Positions 19,944-30,821 are shown, numbered from the stretch's first letter. The stretch: DNA of 64,000 nucleotides from Acinetobacter radioresistens DSM 6976 = NBRC 102413 = CIP 103788 (GCF_006757745.1 NZ_AP019740.1:186001-250000), one strand, 5' to 3'. Numbers and translations: made by a program. The notes: generated by a model not told the origin, from the sequence alone.

Positions 19944-20975
19944 GTGAAAAATTCTAAAAAGTCTTTAATGCATGTGCTAAGCATGTCTGTCCTGCTTGGC
20001 CTGAGTTCAACGAGCTTTGCAGAACTCATTGTGAACTCCTCTCCGGGAGGCAGTAACTCTGCATCACTTAACTGGTCATCAGAAGATGTCAGCCAGTTTA
20101 TGAATGCTGATGAACCATCCCCACAAGGTTCTACCAGCGTTACTACCACTATTCGTCAGCAAAATAGTCCAGCAGCCACTCTGAAACCTAAAACGGTTCA
20201 GATTATTAACTCAACCTCGTATGTGAACCAACCTTCAGTGAATGCCCGTGCAGCACTGGTCATGGATGCACAAACAGGTGAGGTGTTGTTCAGTAAAAAC
20301 ACCAACACAGCATTACCGATTGCATCAATCACTAAATTGATGACTGCCGTAGTGACTTCTGATGCACGTCTAAATATGTCAGAAGAAATTACTTTGCAAC
20401 CTATTGATTTTATTGGTCCTAAAAAAGCCAGTTCTACTCTGCGTGCCGGTGACAAAATGAACCGTGCAGAAGTTCTGCTTTTTGCTTTAATGAAGTCTGA
20501 AAACCCGGCAGCGGCGGCTCTCGCACGGACCTATCCAGGCGGAAAACCGGCATTTGTAGCAGCAATGAATGCCAAGGCACGCGAGCTTGGCATGCATAGT
20601 GCCAAGTTTTATGAATCTACGGGTCTGGATGCACGTAATGTCGCATCTGCCCGTGACTTGGGTATTCTGGTAAGTGCTGCTTCTCAGTACGGCCTGATCC
20701 GCCAGTTTTCAACAACACCCACCTATGATTTTAATCTAGGCTACCGTGTGCTTAAATCGAATAATACCAATGCACTGGTACGTAACGGGGGCTGGAATAT
20801 TAACCTGTCTAAAACCGGATTTATTAATGAAGCAGGCCGCTGTGTAGTTATGCATGCAACTGTAAATCAGCGTCCGGCTATTGTGGTGCTATTAGGTGCG
20901 TCAGATACCCAGTCTCGTAATAATGATGCAACCCGTTTATTTAGCTGGCTTAATCAGCTTCCTAAGAATATTTAA
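19944..20975 (+). CDS. pbpG: D-alanyl-D-alanine endopeptidase (PBP7/8)
   Basis: 343 residues from a GTG at 19944; an upstream TTG extension lacks support. The signal peptide ends near STSFAE, followed by a low-complexity linker (Ser, Asn, Thr) and an S11/PBP domain. Active-site motifs are ASITKLM (SxxK), SENPAA (SxN) and KTGF (KTG). It cleaves peptidoglycan cross-links. From memory, PBP7/8 is a virulence-linked gene in A. baumannii. It is divergent from gacA and convergent with thrC. Confidence 0.88.
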   Translation: MKNSKKSLMHVLSMSVLLGLSSTSFAELIVNSSPGGSNSASLNWSSEDVSQFMNADEPSPQGSTSVTTTIRQQNSPAATLKPKTVQIINSTSYVNQPSVNARAALVMDAQTGEVLFSKNTNTALPIASITKLMTAVVTSDARLNMSEEITLQPIDFIGPKKASSTLRAGDKMNRAEVLLFALMKSENPAAAALARTYPGGKPAFVAAMNAKARELGMHSAKFYESTGLDARNVASARDLGILVSAASQYGLIRQFSTTPTYDFNLGYRVLKSNNTNALVRNGGWNINLSKTGFINEAGRCVVMHATVNQRPAIVVLLGASDTQSRNNDATRLFSWLNQLPKNI

Positions 20976-21020
20976 CCCAAACCTCACGAGCTGATGATAG
21001 AATTTAGCTCTTAAGCATAT

Positions 21021-21048
21021 AAAAAGCCCTGTAGAAACAGGGCTTTTT
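21021..21048. terminator. Bidirectional rho-independent terminator between pbpG and thrC
   Basis: AAAAAGCCCTGT (21021-21032) and ACAGGGCTTTTT (21037-21048) pair perfectly around a four-base loop, with T-runs on both strands. Confidence 0.93.
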
Positions 21049-21062
21049 ATATTCAGACCAGA

Positions 21063-22208
21063 TTATTTTTCCATATTGGAGAGAATAGAGGTCTTAACAT
21101 CATTCATTGTGGCGTCAATCGTCAGCATGACCGCATCAGCACATTGCTTGATTGCTGTATCTGGATCTTTCAAACCGTTTCCTGTGACTGTGCAGACAAT
21201 AACTGAACCTTCAGCAATTTTACCCGCCTTAATATCACGGATCGCACCGCCAATTGAAGCGGCTGAAGCAGGTTCTACAAATACACCTTCATACATCGAT
21301 AACATACGCTGTGCGTCTAGAATTTCGCTATCTTGCAGTTCATCAAACCAGCCTTCAGAATCACGTACAACTGCTTTAGCATGGTTCCAGCTTTGTGGAT
21401 TACCAATGCGGATGGCTGTAGCCACAGTCTCTGGCGCAGCTACGGGAGCACCACGCAGGAAAGGAGCAGCACCTGAAGCCTGATAACCCACCATAACAGG
21501 TAGGCCTTCAGGCTTAGGTCCAGTAAAGGTATCTGTTACGGCATCATAAATCACTTGCTCGAACTGGTCAGCAGGCTGATTGGCAACAGCTTCAGTATAG
21601 CCCATCCAGTGCGCAGTAATATTTCCGGCATTACCTACAGGCAGGCAGTGATAATCCGGTGCGCGGCCAAGAGCTTCTACAATTTCATAAGCAATCGTTT
21701 TCTGGCCCTGTAAGCGGAATGGATTAATTGAGTTAACAATAGTTACTGGTGCCTGATCGGCAACTTCTTTCACCAGACGCATACCATCATCAAAATTACC
21801 ACGGATTTGCATAGTGATTGCACCATACATCATAGCCTGAGCCATTTTACCCATCGCAATTTTGCCTTCAGGAATCAAAACAAAAGCTTTGATACCGGCA
21901 CGTGCTGCATAAGCAGCCGCAGCTGCCGAAGTATTGCCTGTAGATGCACAGATAATTGCTTTAGAGCCTTCCTCAACCGCTTTGGTTACTGCCATGGTCA
22001 TGCCACGGTCTTTAAATGAACCAGTCGGATTAAGACCTTCATACTTCACATAAATTTCAACATCTTTACCAATAATACGTGGAATATTCTCAAGCTTGAT
22101 CAGCGGCGTATTACCTTCGCCCAGAGAAATAGCACGAGTCGTTGCTGAAACGGGCAAACGGTCACGATAACGGTCTACAAGACCGGTATAACGGTTGGCA
22201 TTAGACAT
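21063..22208 (-). CDS. thrC: Threonine synthase
   Basis: 381 residues. The PLP lysine is in PTGSFKDRGM (near residue 63), followed by CASTGNTSAAAAAYAARAG and the phosphate-binding VGNAGN. It converts O-phosphohomoserine to threonine. It is 57 bp downstream of hom on the same strand, with a hairpin in that gap. Confidence 0.94.
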   Translation of the reverse strand: MSNANRYTGLVDRYRDRLPVSATTRAISLGEGNTPLIKLENIPRIIGKDVEIYVKYEGLNPTGSFKDRGMTMAVTKAVEEGSKAIICASTGNTSAAAAAYAARAGIKAFVLIPEGKIAMGKMAQAMMYGAITMQIRGNFDDGMRLVKEVADQAPVTIVNSINPFRLQGQKTIAYEIVEALGRAPDYHCLPVGNAGNITAHWMGYTEAVANQPADQFEQVIYDAVTDTFTGPKPEGLPVMVGYQASGAAPFLRGAPVAAPETVATAIRIGNPQSWNHAKAVVRDSEGWFDELQDSEILDAQRMLSMYEGVFVEPASAASIGGAIRDIKAGKIAEGSVIVCTVTGNGLKDPDTAIKQCADAVMLTIDATMNDVKTSILSNMEK

Positions 22209-22239
22209 GATGATGTTCCAAATATGAGGTAGAGCTGGT

Positions 22240-22258
22240 GAGAGGGTTAAACCCTCTC
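22240..22258. repeat. Near-perfect palindrome between hom and thrC
   Basis: GAGAGGGTT (22240-22248) and AACCCTCTC (22250-22258) are reverse complements around one base. No T-run follows in either direction, so it is not a standard terminator. It sits in the hom-thrC spacer, where it could affect mRNA stability or processing. Confidence 0.8.
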
Positions 22259-22265
22259 CACCTGA

Positions 22266-23570
22266 TTAACTATCAAGCGATTCTAAACGAATTCGCACGA
22301 TTTCGCCACGAACGGCAGATAAAGCCTGAATTTTTGCAAGAGCTTCATCCATTTTTGATTCTACAATCGGATCAGTCATGATGACGATTGGAATAATATC
22401 TTTAAGGCGCGGTTGCTGCATGATGGCATCGATACTAATACCGTCACGACTTAATATGGTGGTAATATCGGCCAGAACACCAGTCTGGTCTTCAGCATCA
22501 ACACGGATATAATAGCCTGTAGTCATTTCTTCGCGGCTCAGGATTGGCAGGTCAGTCAATGCCTCAAAAGCCAGCTGCGGAATAGTACCTGCACCATCTT
22601 CGGTATAGGAAATGTCCCGCACGATATCAACTACATCAGCCACTACTGCAGAGGCTGTTGGTCCGGCGCCGGCACCGGCACCATAGTACAGGGTAGGGCC
22701 AACAGCATTGGCCTGAACCAGTACAGCGTTTTTCACACCATTTACATTTGCAATAAGCTGTTCCTGAGGAATCAGGGTTGGATGTACCCGTAACTCGATA
22801 CCAGCACTGGTACGACGGGCAATACCCAGATGTTTGATACGGAAACCTAGTTCTTCAGCATATTTGACATCTTGAGCAGTAATCTTGCTGATACCTTCGG
22901 TATACACCTTATCAAACTGCAGTGGGATACCGAATGCAATTGAGGCCAGTAACGTCAGCTTGTGTGCAGCATCGATCCCTTCGACATCAAAGGTCGGGTC
23001 AGCTTCTGCATAGCCCAGATCCTGTGCTTCTTTCAGTACATCAGCAAAAGCACGGCCTTTTTCACGCATTTCGGTCAGGATAAAGTTACCTGTACCGTTG
23101 ATGATGCCAGCCAGCCAGTCAATACGGTTAGCAGCTAAACCTTCACGAATTACCTTAATAATCGGAATGCCGCCCGCAACCGCAGCTTCATAAGCGATCT
23201 GTACTGCATGATCATCGGCTGCCTTGAACAGTTCATTACCATGTTCGGCCAGCAGCGCCTTATTGGCAGTAACCACCTGTTTGCCATGTTTAATGGCTTC
23301 CATGATGACTTCATAGGCCGGATGAATGCCGCCCATAAGCTCTACCACTACATCAACATCAGGCTGACGTACAATTTCAAGCAGATCAGCGCTTTGCTTG
23401 ACTGTAGCCGGTAAATCCAGGTCAGGACGTGGACGGCGGGTACCGACGTGGGTGATTTGAATTTCTCGACCGGTGCGACGTTTAATCTCAGCAGCGTTTT
23501 GTTCTAATAGTTTAAGGGCTCCACCACCCACGGTCCCAAGACCGAGTATCGCCAGACGAACTGGTTTCAC
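22266..23570 (-). CDS. hom: Homoserine dehydrogenase
   Basis: 434 residues from a GTG at 23570, preceded by GGAG six bases upstream; an ATG 12 bp further upstream overlaps that site and is less likely. The N-terminal Rossmann motif is LAILGLGTVGGG, followed by a catalytic domain with AGIINGTGNFILTEM and a C-terminal ACT domain (about 355-434, YYIRVDAEDQTGVLADIT). It reduces aspartate semialdehyde to homoserine. It is monofunctional, with no aspartokinase domain. Confidence 0.94.
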   Translation of the reverse strand: MKPVRLAILGLGTVGGGALKLLEQNAAEIKRRTGREIQITHVGTRRPRPDLDLPATVKQSADLLEIVRQPDVDVVVELMGGIHPAYEVIMEAIKHGKQVVTANKALLAEHGNELFKAADDHAVQIAYEAAVAGGIPIIKVIREGLAANRIDWLAGIINGTGNFILTEMREKGRAFADVLKEAQDLGYAEADPTFDVEGIDAAHKLTLLASIAFGIPLQFDKVYTEGISKITAQDVKYAEELGFRIKHLGIARRTSAGIELRVHPTLIPQEQLIANVNGVKNAVLVQANAVGPTLYYGAGAGAGPTASAVVADVVDIVRDISYTEDGAGTIPQLAFEALTDLPILSREEMTTGYYIRVDAEDQTGVLADITTILSRDGISIDAIMQQPRLKDIIPIVIMTDPIVESKMDEALAKIQALSAVRGEIVRIRLESLDS

Positions 23571-23640
23571 GTCACACTCCATACATCATTAAAAACTTGA
23601 ATAGGCCTAGATCATAGCTAAAAAAACCGCCAGACTCTAG

Positions 23641-23663
23641 GGTGAAGATTGATTATCTTCACC
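23641..23663. repeat. Perfect hairpin between dsbC-like gene and hom
   Basis: GGTGAAGAT (23641-23649) and ATCTTCACC (23655-23663) enclose a five-base loop. No immediate T-run follows on either strand. The function is not clear from sequence. Confidence 0.75.
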
Positions 23664-23693
23664 TATAAAAAATATTTAGGTTTTATATAAAAA

Positions 23694-24509
23694 TTAATTA
23701 TTTAAGCGTTTTAACAGTTCGTCTGGTGCAAGGTAGCCTCCTAGGTATTCACCCTCACTATTATAAATCGCTGGTGTTCCATTAACTCCCATACGGTGGC
23801 CCAATTCATACTGTGCACGAACTGGAGTTTTACAGGTTGCAGCAGGAAGCTGTACTCCCTGAATAGCCTGCTCAAATGCAGCAGCGCGGTCTTTACTGCA
23901 CCAGATACTTTCCATCGCAGGGAAAAGCTGATCTCCACGTGGCCAGGCAATATAACGTACTTCGATGCCCTTGGCGGTGATTTCATCCATATGCGCATGC
24001 AGTTTCTGGCAGTATGGACAGCTAACATCGGTAAATACGTAAATTATGTGCTGGGTTTTATTTTTAGCTGGGTAAACGATCAGATCTTCAGTTTTCAGTT
24101 CCTGTAGATAGCGTTTATTCTCAACTGATTGCAGGTTTTCACTCACACTATGCAACTCCTTGTCCCCTAGACGGATCACATCACCTTGAATCAGATATTT
24201 ACCATCACTGGTGGCATAAACTGACGGCATTCCCTCGAGTGAAACCCAGTACAGGTTTGGCACTTCTGTTGCCTTGACATCAACCACTTTGGCATTAATG
24301 TTGGCCTTCTTGAAATGCTGTTGCAGTGTCTTGATCAGACGTTGCTGGGCATTACGCTCGGATAGGTTGGATGCTTCACCTGTTGCAGGAGCAGTTGCAG
24401 TTAAGGTATTGGTATTGCCTTGGTTATTCTTGTCATTAGAACAGGCGCCTAGCAGGAGAGTAATACTCATGGCACACGCCATAAAAATTTTCGAACGGGT
24501 AAATAACAT
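23694..24509 (-). CDS. dsbC: DsbC-like thiol:disulfide isomerase, predicted lipoprotein
   Basis: 271 residues from the ATG at 24509, which has AAGGG six bases upstream; an in-frame TTG six bases further upstream is less likely. A lipobox-like LLGACS follows the hydrophobic N-terminus, predicting lipid anchoring rather than a soluble periplasmic form. A DsbC N-terminal dimerisation-type region and a thioredoxin fold with CPYC (about residue 155) follow. It lies next to xerD, as dsbC does in E. coli. Anchoring is an inference from the signal sequence. Confidence 0.82.
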   Translation of the reverse strand: MLFTRSKIFMACAMSITLLLGACSNDKNNQGNTNTLTATAPATGEASNLSERNAQQRLIKTLQQHFKKANINAKVVDVKATEVPNLYWVSLEGMPSVYATSDGKYLIQGDVIRLGDKELHSVSENLQSVENKRYLQELKTEDLIVYPAKNKTQHIIYVFTDVSCPYCQKLHAHMDEITAKGIEVRYIAWPRGDQLFPAMESIWCSKDRAAAFEQAIQGVQLPAATCKTPVRAQYELGHRMGVNGTPAIYNSEGEYLGGYLAPDELLKRLNN

Positions 24510-24611
24510 AGACAACCCTTATTTTAAACATTGTGTTATTTGAAGATGTTTAGCATAACAAAAATATGGGGCGTGAGTTCAATCTTCATGTGCTGTTTTA
24601 CCAGCTTATTC

Positions 24612-25532
24612 TCAAGCCCTAGGATGATGAGCTGCATGCAATTGCTGCATACGGATCTGAGCTACATGAGTATAAATCTGGGTAGTGGATAAATCACTAT
24701 GGCCCAGCAACATCTGCACTACACGAAGATCAGCACCATGATTAAGTAAATGTGTGGCAAAAGCATGTCTTAATGTATGTGGGGAGAGCTCTGCCTGTAT
24801 ACCGGCCTGAAGAGCATAACGCTTGATGGCATACCAGAAATTTTGCCGGCTCATAATCCCGCCATGCTGAGTTAAAAACAGATAGTCTGTGGCACTTTTA
24901 TAGAGTTGTGGCCGTGCTTCATTGAGATATTTCTCGACCCATTCAATGGCAACCTGTCCCAAAGGGACTAAACGTTCTTTGTTGCCTTTACCGGTAATAC
25001 GTAAATAGCCCTGTTTCAGATTAATCAGCTCCAGCCTTAAATTTAACAGTTCAGTGACCCGCAGTCCGCAGGCATATAGAACTTCCAGCATAGCCCGGTC
25101 CCGCAGTCCTAGTGGAGTATTGATGTCAGGAGCATGCAGCAGGTGTTCAACATCGAGTTCAGACAGATCTTTAGGAAGCGCATGGCCAAGCTTAGGCGTT
25201 TTGTGTGTGGCAACCGGATTATCGCTTCGTAATTGCTGTTCACGCATAAATTTGAAAAATGAACGTAAGGCTGACAGTGTCCGTGCAATTGAACGGGGAC
25301 TTTTGCCCTGTTTAGTGAGTTCAAACAGAACATCAGCAATATCTTCACTGTTCCAGAGCGGTAGCGGAGTAGAGGGACAATATTCACTACACTGGATCAG
25401 ATCGGATAAATAAGCATTCCGGGTATGCGGACTAACAGTCTGTGCAATTAAAAAATCACGAAAACCCTGTAAAAAACTTAAATGTTCCGGAATCTGCACC
25501 GGAGAGGGGATACGTGGTTTTTTATTGAGCAT
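24612..25532 (-). CDS. xerD: Site-specific tyrosine recombinase XerD
   Basis: 306 residues. The N-terminal SAM-like domain is followed by a catalytic domain with the Arg in CGLRVTELL, Lys in GKGNKERLVP, HxxR in SPHTLRHAFATH, a further His in GHSDLS and the Tyr nucleophile in TQIYTHV. It acts with XerC at dif to resolve chromosome dimers. The choice of XerD over XerC rests on the adjacent dsbC and general sequence; the distinction is not certain. Confidence 0.88.
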   Translation of the reverse strand: MLNKKPRIPSPVQIPEHLSFLQGFRDFLIAQTVSPHTRNAYLSDLIQCSEYCPSTPLPLWNSEDIADVLFELTKQGKSPRSIARTLSALRSFFKFMREQQLRSDNPVATHKTPKLGHALPKDLSELDVEHLLHAPDINTPLGLRDRAMLEVLYACGLRVTELLNLRLELINLKQGYLRITGKGNKERLVPLGQVAIEWVEKYLNEARPQLYKSATDYLFLTQHGGIMSRQNFWYAIKRYALQAGIQAELSPHTLRHAFATHLLNHGADLRVVQMLLGHSDLSTTQIYTHVAQIRMQQLHAAHHPRA

Positions 25533-25636
25533 TTAATCTGTTCCAATCCATCTCTTCATTACTGGTCAAACTGTAGTTTAAAACAGGGTGATTGTCGATT
25601 TGTGCAGAAAAATAGAATTGAAATCGATCCCTATTT

Positions 25637-25655
25637 GTTAATTATTCTCATTTGT
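25637..25655 (+). promoter_or_regulatory. Candidate Fur box upstream of feoA
   Basis: This 19-bp stretch matches the classical Fur consensus at 13 of 19 positions by eye, including TAAT and ATT-TCATT segments. It lies about 40 bp upstream of the feoA start. Fur control of feo genes is established in many gammaproteobacteria. Confidence 0.5.
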
Positions 25656-25696
25656 TTGTTATACTGGCCGGGCAAAAAATATTAGGATTAGATGCG

Positions 25697-25960
25697 GTGC
25701 GTTTATCAGAGCTAAAAGTTAAGCAAACTGCCATCATTACCAAGGTCAACCGGACTTTGGATGGCACTTCAGAGCAGTCTGACCTTGTAGCAAGCCGATT
25801 GGAAACCTTGGGCTTTGTTCCGGGAACTCAGGTTCAGGTCATTACTAAAGGGCTATTCGGTGGTGATCCAATCCTGATCCAGATTGGTTTTACCCGTTTT
25901 GCCCTGCGTAGAGCCGAAGCAGAGAAAATTGAAATCAGTAAAGAAGGAACACCTGCATGA
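25697..25960 (+). CDS. feoA: Ferrous iron transport protein A
   Basis: 87 residues from a GTG at 25697 with AGGA at 25684-25687; a longer in-frame form back to 25652 is less likely. The sequence VRLSELKVKQTAII, followed by ASRLETLGFVPGTQVQV, is the FeoA SH3-like pattern. It assists FeoB and overlaps it by 4 bp (ATGA). Confidence 0.88.
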   Translation: MRLSELKVKQTAIITKVNRTLDGTSEQSDLVASRLETLGFVPGTQVQVITKGLFGGDPILIQIGFTRFALRRAEAEKIEISKEGTPA

Positions 25961-27810
25961 GTGAGCCCTTACGTGTTGCCCTTGTGGGAAATCCTAACTG
26001 CGGAAAAACTTCTTTATTTAATCATTTGACCGGTACCCGCCAGAAAGTAGCTAATTATGCCGGGGTAACGGTTGAACGGAAAACCGGGTTTTTCGAGCTG
26101 CCTTCGGGTCAGCAGGTGCGTGTACTGGATTTACCTGGAACCTACAGTTTAAATGCTACCAGTCCGGATGAGGCCATTACCCGCGATGTAGTGCAAGGCA
26201 AAATTATCGAAGAAGGCCAGCAGGATGTATTTCTGTGTGTGGTGGATGCAACCAATTTGAAACTGCATTTAGGGCTGGTCATGGAAATGATCGAGCTTGG
26301 CCGTCCGATTCTGCTGGTTCTGAACATGATGGATGAAGCACGTCGTCGCGGCATGCAGATCAACACACAAAAGCTCTCTGAACGCCTGGGTGTAAATGTG
26401 GTTGAAACTGTGGCTGTACGTAATGCCGGGGTTGAAAGCCTGATCAATTCACTGGATCAGCGCAAGTTTGATGTGCCACATACCGAACTCAGCGGCTTAT
26501 CAGGCAGTACTCATCAAAAGATCACCCATATTTTAAAAGATGTGGTGAACTATATTGATGAGGAAGATAAACGTACCGACTTTTTTGACAAGATCTTCTT
26601 GCATCCAGTCTTGGGGCTGCTGAGTCTTGCCTTGATGATGTTTGTGATTTTTCAGGCGGTTTTTGCCTGGGCTGCGCCCTTTATGGACGGGATCGAAACT
26701 TTCTTTGGCTGGCTGGGTGAAACTATCAGTCCTTATATTTCGCAGCCACTTCTCAACAGTTTGGTGGTTGACGGTATTATTGCCGGCGCAGGCGGGGTTG
26801 TGGTGTTCTTGCCACAGATTCTGATTCTGTTTTTCTTTATTTTAGTACTGGAAGAGTCTGGATATTTACCTAGAGCAGCATTTTTGCTAGATAAACTGAT
26901 GTTCAAGGCAGGACTGAGTGGTCGGGCATTTATTCCTTTACTGTCCAGTTTCGCCTGTGCAGTTCCCGGTATCATGGCAACCCGCAGTATTAGTGATCCA
27001 CGTGACCGTTTAACCACTATTCTGGTGGCGCCACTGATGACCTGCTCGGCGCGACTGCCAGTTTATGCATTATTAATTGCTGCCTTTATTCCGGAGCAGA
27101 CAGTCTGGGGCTTTATGAATTTGCAGGGCCTGGTCCTGTTTGCTTTATATATGGCTGGTATTGTTAGTGCACTCTTGGTGGCGACCATCATGAAGTTCTT
27201 CTATAAAGATAAATCTCAGCATACCTTGCTAATGGAATTACCAAGTTACCGCTTTCCGGATATTAAAAATATCTGGATTGGCTTGCTGGACCGTGGCAAG
27301 ATTTTCTTGAAACGCGTGGGCGGCATTATCTTTGCACTGTCGGTTCTGCTCTGGTTTCTCTGTACATTTCCGCAGCCACCAGCAGGCGCGACTATGCCAG
27401 ATATTGACTATAGTTTTGCCGGGATGCTTGGCCACTTGATGCAGCCAATCTTTGCCCCACTTGGCTTTAACTGGCAGATTTGTATTGCCCTGATTCCGGC
27501 CATGGCTGCGCGTGAAGTAGTGGTTGCAGCTCTTGGAACCGTTTATGCCCTGTCTGCAACTGATGAAGATGCGGTATCACAGGGACTTTCACAGCTGATC
27601 AGTGCAGATGGTAGTGGCTGGTCACTGGCCACCGGTCTGTCTCTTCTGGTATGGTTTATTTATGCCCCGCACTGCCTGGCAACACTGGCAACAGTACGCC
27701 GTGAAACCGGTTCATGGAAAACAGTGGCCTTTATGACCACATATCTGTTTGGTCTGGCATATTTTATGTCATTCCTGACCTATCAAATTGCTTCACATTA
27801 TTTTGCTTAA
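25957..27810 (+). CDS. feoB: Ferrous iron transporter FeoB
   Basis: 617 residues. The N-terminal G domain has G1 GNPNCGKTS (about 11-19), G3 DLPGTYSL and G4 NMMD; a helical GDI domain and a membrane domain with Gate motifs follow. It is shorter than E. coli FeoB (773 residues), but the visible motifs are complete. It imports Fe2+ across the inner membrane. No FeoC follows; a small Cys-rich protein does. Confidence 0.94.
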   Translation: MSEPLRVALVGNPNCGKTSLFNHLTGTRQKVANYAGVTVERKTGFFELPSGQQVRVLDLPGTYSLNATSPDEAITRDVVQGKIIEEGQQDVFLCVVDATNLKLHLGLVMEMIELGRPILLVLNMMDEARRRGMQINTQKLSERLGVNVVETVAVRNAGVESLINSLDQRKFDVPHTELSGLSGSTHQKITHILKDVVNYIDEEDKRTDFFDKIFLHPVLGLLSLALMMFVIFQAVFAWAAPFMDGIETFFGWLGETISPYISQPLLNSLVVDGIIAGAGGVVVFLPQILILFFFILVLEESGYLPRAAFLLDKLMFKAGLSGRAFIPLLSSFACAVPGIMATRSISDPRDRLTTILVAPLMTCSARLPVYALLIAAFIPEQTVWGFMNLQGLVLFALYMAGIVSALLVATIMKFFYKDKSQHTLLMELPSYRFPDIKNIWIGLLDRGKIFLKRVGGIIFALSVLLWFLCTFPQPPAGATMPDIDYSFAGMLGHLMQPIFAPLGFNWQICIALIPAMAAREVVVAALGTVYALSATDEDAVSQGLSQLISADGSGWSLATGLSLLVWFIYAPHCLATLATVRRETGSWKTVAFMTTYLFGLAYFMSFLTYQIASHYFA

Positions 27811-27829
27811 GTGAAGAGAGGAGGTTGAG

Positions 27830-28087
27830 ATGGTTGAAATGATTATAGTCGCGCTGGTAGTGATCTGGAGCGCAGTGGTTGTCTTCAAAAAGGTCTTCCC
27901 AAAAACTGCCAATTCGGTCTTCCTCAGCCTTTCTCGTTTCTGTGAGCAGAAACAGTGGTATACACTGGCAAAATGGTTAAAACCAAAGTCGACCAGTAGT
28001 GGCTGTGGTGGGAGCTGTGGTTGTGAGGCCAAACCAGATATGAAACAGATAAAAAATGATGAGGTAAAGCCTATAAAATGGCACTAA
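27830..28087 (+). CDS. Small Cys-rich membrane protein downstream of feoB
   Basis: 85 residues. One N-terminal membrane helix (MIIVALVVIWSAVVVF) is followed by a short basic loop and a Cys cluster SGCGGSCGCEA (about 62-72). The layout resembles FeoB-associated Cys-rich proteins of other bacteria, but those families are variable and the match is by architecture only. It lies 19 bp after feoB, is probably co-transcribed, and is closed by a terminator. The Cys cluster suggests metal binding; this is inference. Confidence 0.75.
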   Translation: MVEMIIVALVVIWSAVVVFKKVFPKTANSVFLSLSRFCEQKQWYTLAKWLKPKSTSSGCGGSCGCEAKPDMKQIKNDEVKPIKWH

Positions 28088-28114
28088 TCTTTAAATAACA
28101 ATAACTGCAACTAT

Positions 28115-28143
28115 AAAAAGCCGTCCAAGATGACGGCTTTTTT
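28115..28143 (+). terminator. Rho-independent terminator after the feo cluster
   Basis: AAAAAGCCGTC (28115-28125) pairs with GACGGCTTTTT (28132-28142) around a six-base loop, followed by T. Confidence 0.9.
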
Positions 28144-28172
28144 ACGCGCTGACACAAAAAAAATGAGGTTAA

Positions 28173-29600
<1,428 letters not shown>

Positions 29601-29624
29601 AAGAAGAAAGATAAGGAAAGGTCT

Positions 29625-30821
29625 ATGGCTGGGTTTGCTCAGACAACCATTAACAAGGTCCAGCAGTGGTATGAGCGTTGTGCACCACGAATACCGGCTG
29701 AAATTACAGCGCGTAATGTTCTGATTTTCTGTGTTGTGGCATTGCTATGTCTCGGGTCGGTGATGGTTGCATCCGCCTCGATGCCCTATGCCGAGTATCT
29801 GCATGAAAATCCGTTTCATTATATTATACGTCACGCTCTTTCAATTGTAGTTGCAGCAATTGCAGCATTTCTGACTTATAAAATTGCCCTGAATGTCTGG
29901 TTTAAAAATACATTCCCATTATGGCTCATTACTATTGTATTACTAGCCGCCGTGCTGGTCATCGGGACTGAGGTAAATGGTTCTACCCGCTGGATCAGGC
30001 TGGGCGGTTTTACTTTGCAACCCACCGAAATTGCAAAGGTAATGATGGCAATTTTTACCGCAGACTATGTGGTGCGCCGTGCTGAAGAAGTGCGAAATCA
30101 CTGGAAAGGTCTGGTGCGTTTAGGTGCAATCATGGCTATTACTGTAGGCCTGATTGTGGCAGAGCCAGACCTCGGCGCTACGGTGGTTATTGTCATGATG
30201 ATGCTGGGTATTTTCTTCTTGGCCGGTGCACCGCCACGAACCTTCCTGATCTTTTTAGGCGCCGTAGTTGCAGCAATCGTATTCCTGATCCTGTTTGAGC
30301 CTTATCGATTCCAGCGACTGATTTCTTTCGCCGACCCTTGGGCAGATCCGCTCGGTGCCGGTTATCAGTTGTCTAATGCATTAATGGCATTTGGCCGGGG
30401 GGAGTGGTTTGGAACCGGACTTGGGCATAGTGTACAAAAACTGTCTTATCTACCAGAAGCGCATACTGACTTCATGCTGGCCGTCTTGGGTGAAGAACTG
30501 GGCTTTTTTGGTATTTTTGTAGTCATTGGCCTTTCTTTTACCATGCTTGCCTGCTGTATCAAAATTGGCCATCGTGCATTGCAACATCAATACCTGCGTG
30601 CAGGCTATCTGGCTTATGGTATCAGTATTATTTTTCTGCTGCAGATTCTGGTTAATGCTGGCATGAACATGGGCCTTATGCCAACCAAAGGACTAACGCT
30701 GCCTTTCATTAGTTATGGAGGAACCTCACTCATGATGTGTGCTGTAATGATCAGCCTGATTTTAAAAATTGATGCCTCTACTCAGGTCCTCAATCCAAAC
30801 CGTGAAGAATCCAGCTTTTAA
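29625..30821 (+). CDS. ftsW: SEDS-family cell-division peptidoglycan polymerase FtsW
   Basis: 398 residues with about ten membrane helices. SEDS features visible include VNGSTRWIRLGGFTLQPTEIAK, EPDLGA, LPEAHTDFMLAVLGEELGF and the C-terminal PFISYGGTS. It polymerises septal glycan with PBP3/FtsI. It is adjacent to murD. Its end is convergent with the zinc-ribbon gene. Confidence 0.93.
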   Translation: MAGFAQTTINKVQQWYERCAPRIPAEITARNVLIFCVVALLCLGSVMVASASMPYAEYLHENPFHYIIRHALSIVVAAIAAFLTYKIALNVWFKNTFPLWLITIVLLAAVLVIGTEVNGSTRWIRLGGFTLQPTEIAKVMMAIFTADYVVRRAEEVRNHWKGLVRLGAIMAITVGLIVAEPDLGATVVIVMMMLGIFFLAGAPPRTFLIFLGAVVAAIVFLILFEPYRFQRLISFADPWADPLGAGYQLSNALMAFGRGEWFGTGLGHSVQKLSYLPEAHTDFMLAVLGEELGFFGIFVVIGLSFTMLACCIKIGHRALQHQYLRAGYLAYGISIIFLLQILVNAGMNMGLMPTKGLTLPFISYGGTSLMMCAVMISLILKIDASTQVLNPNREESSF

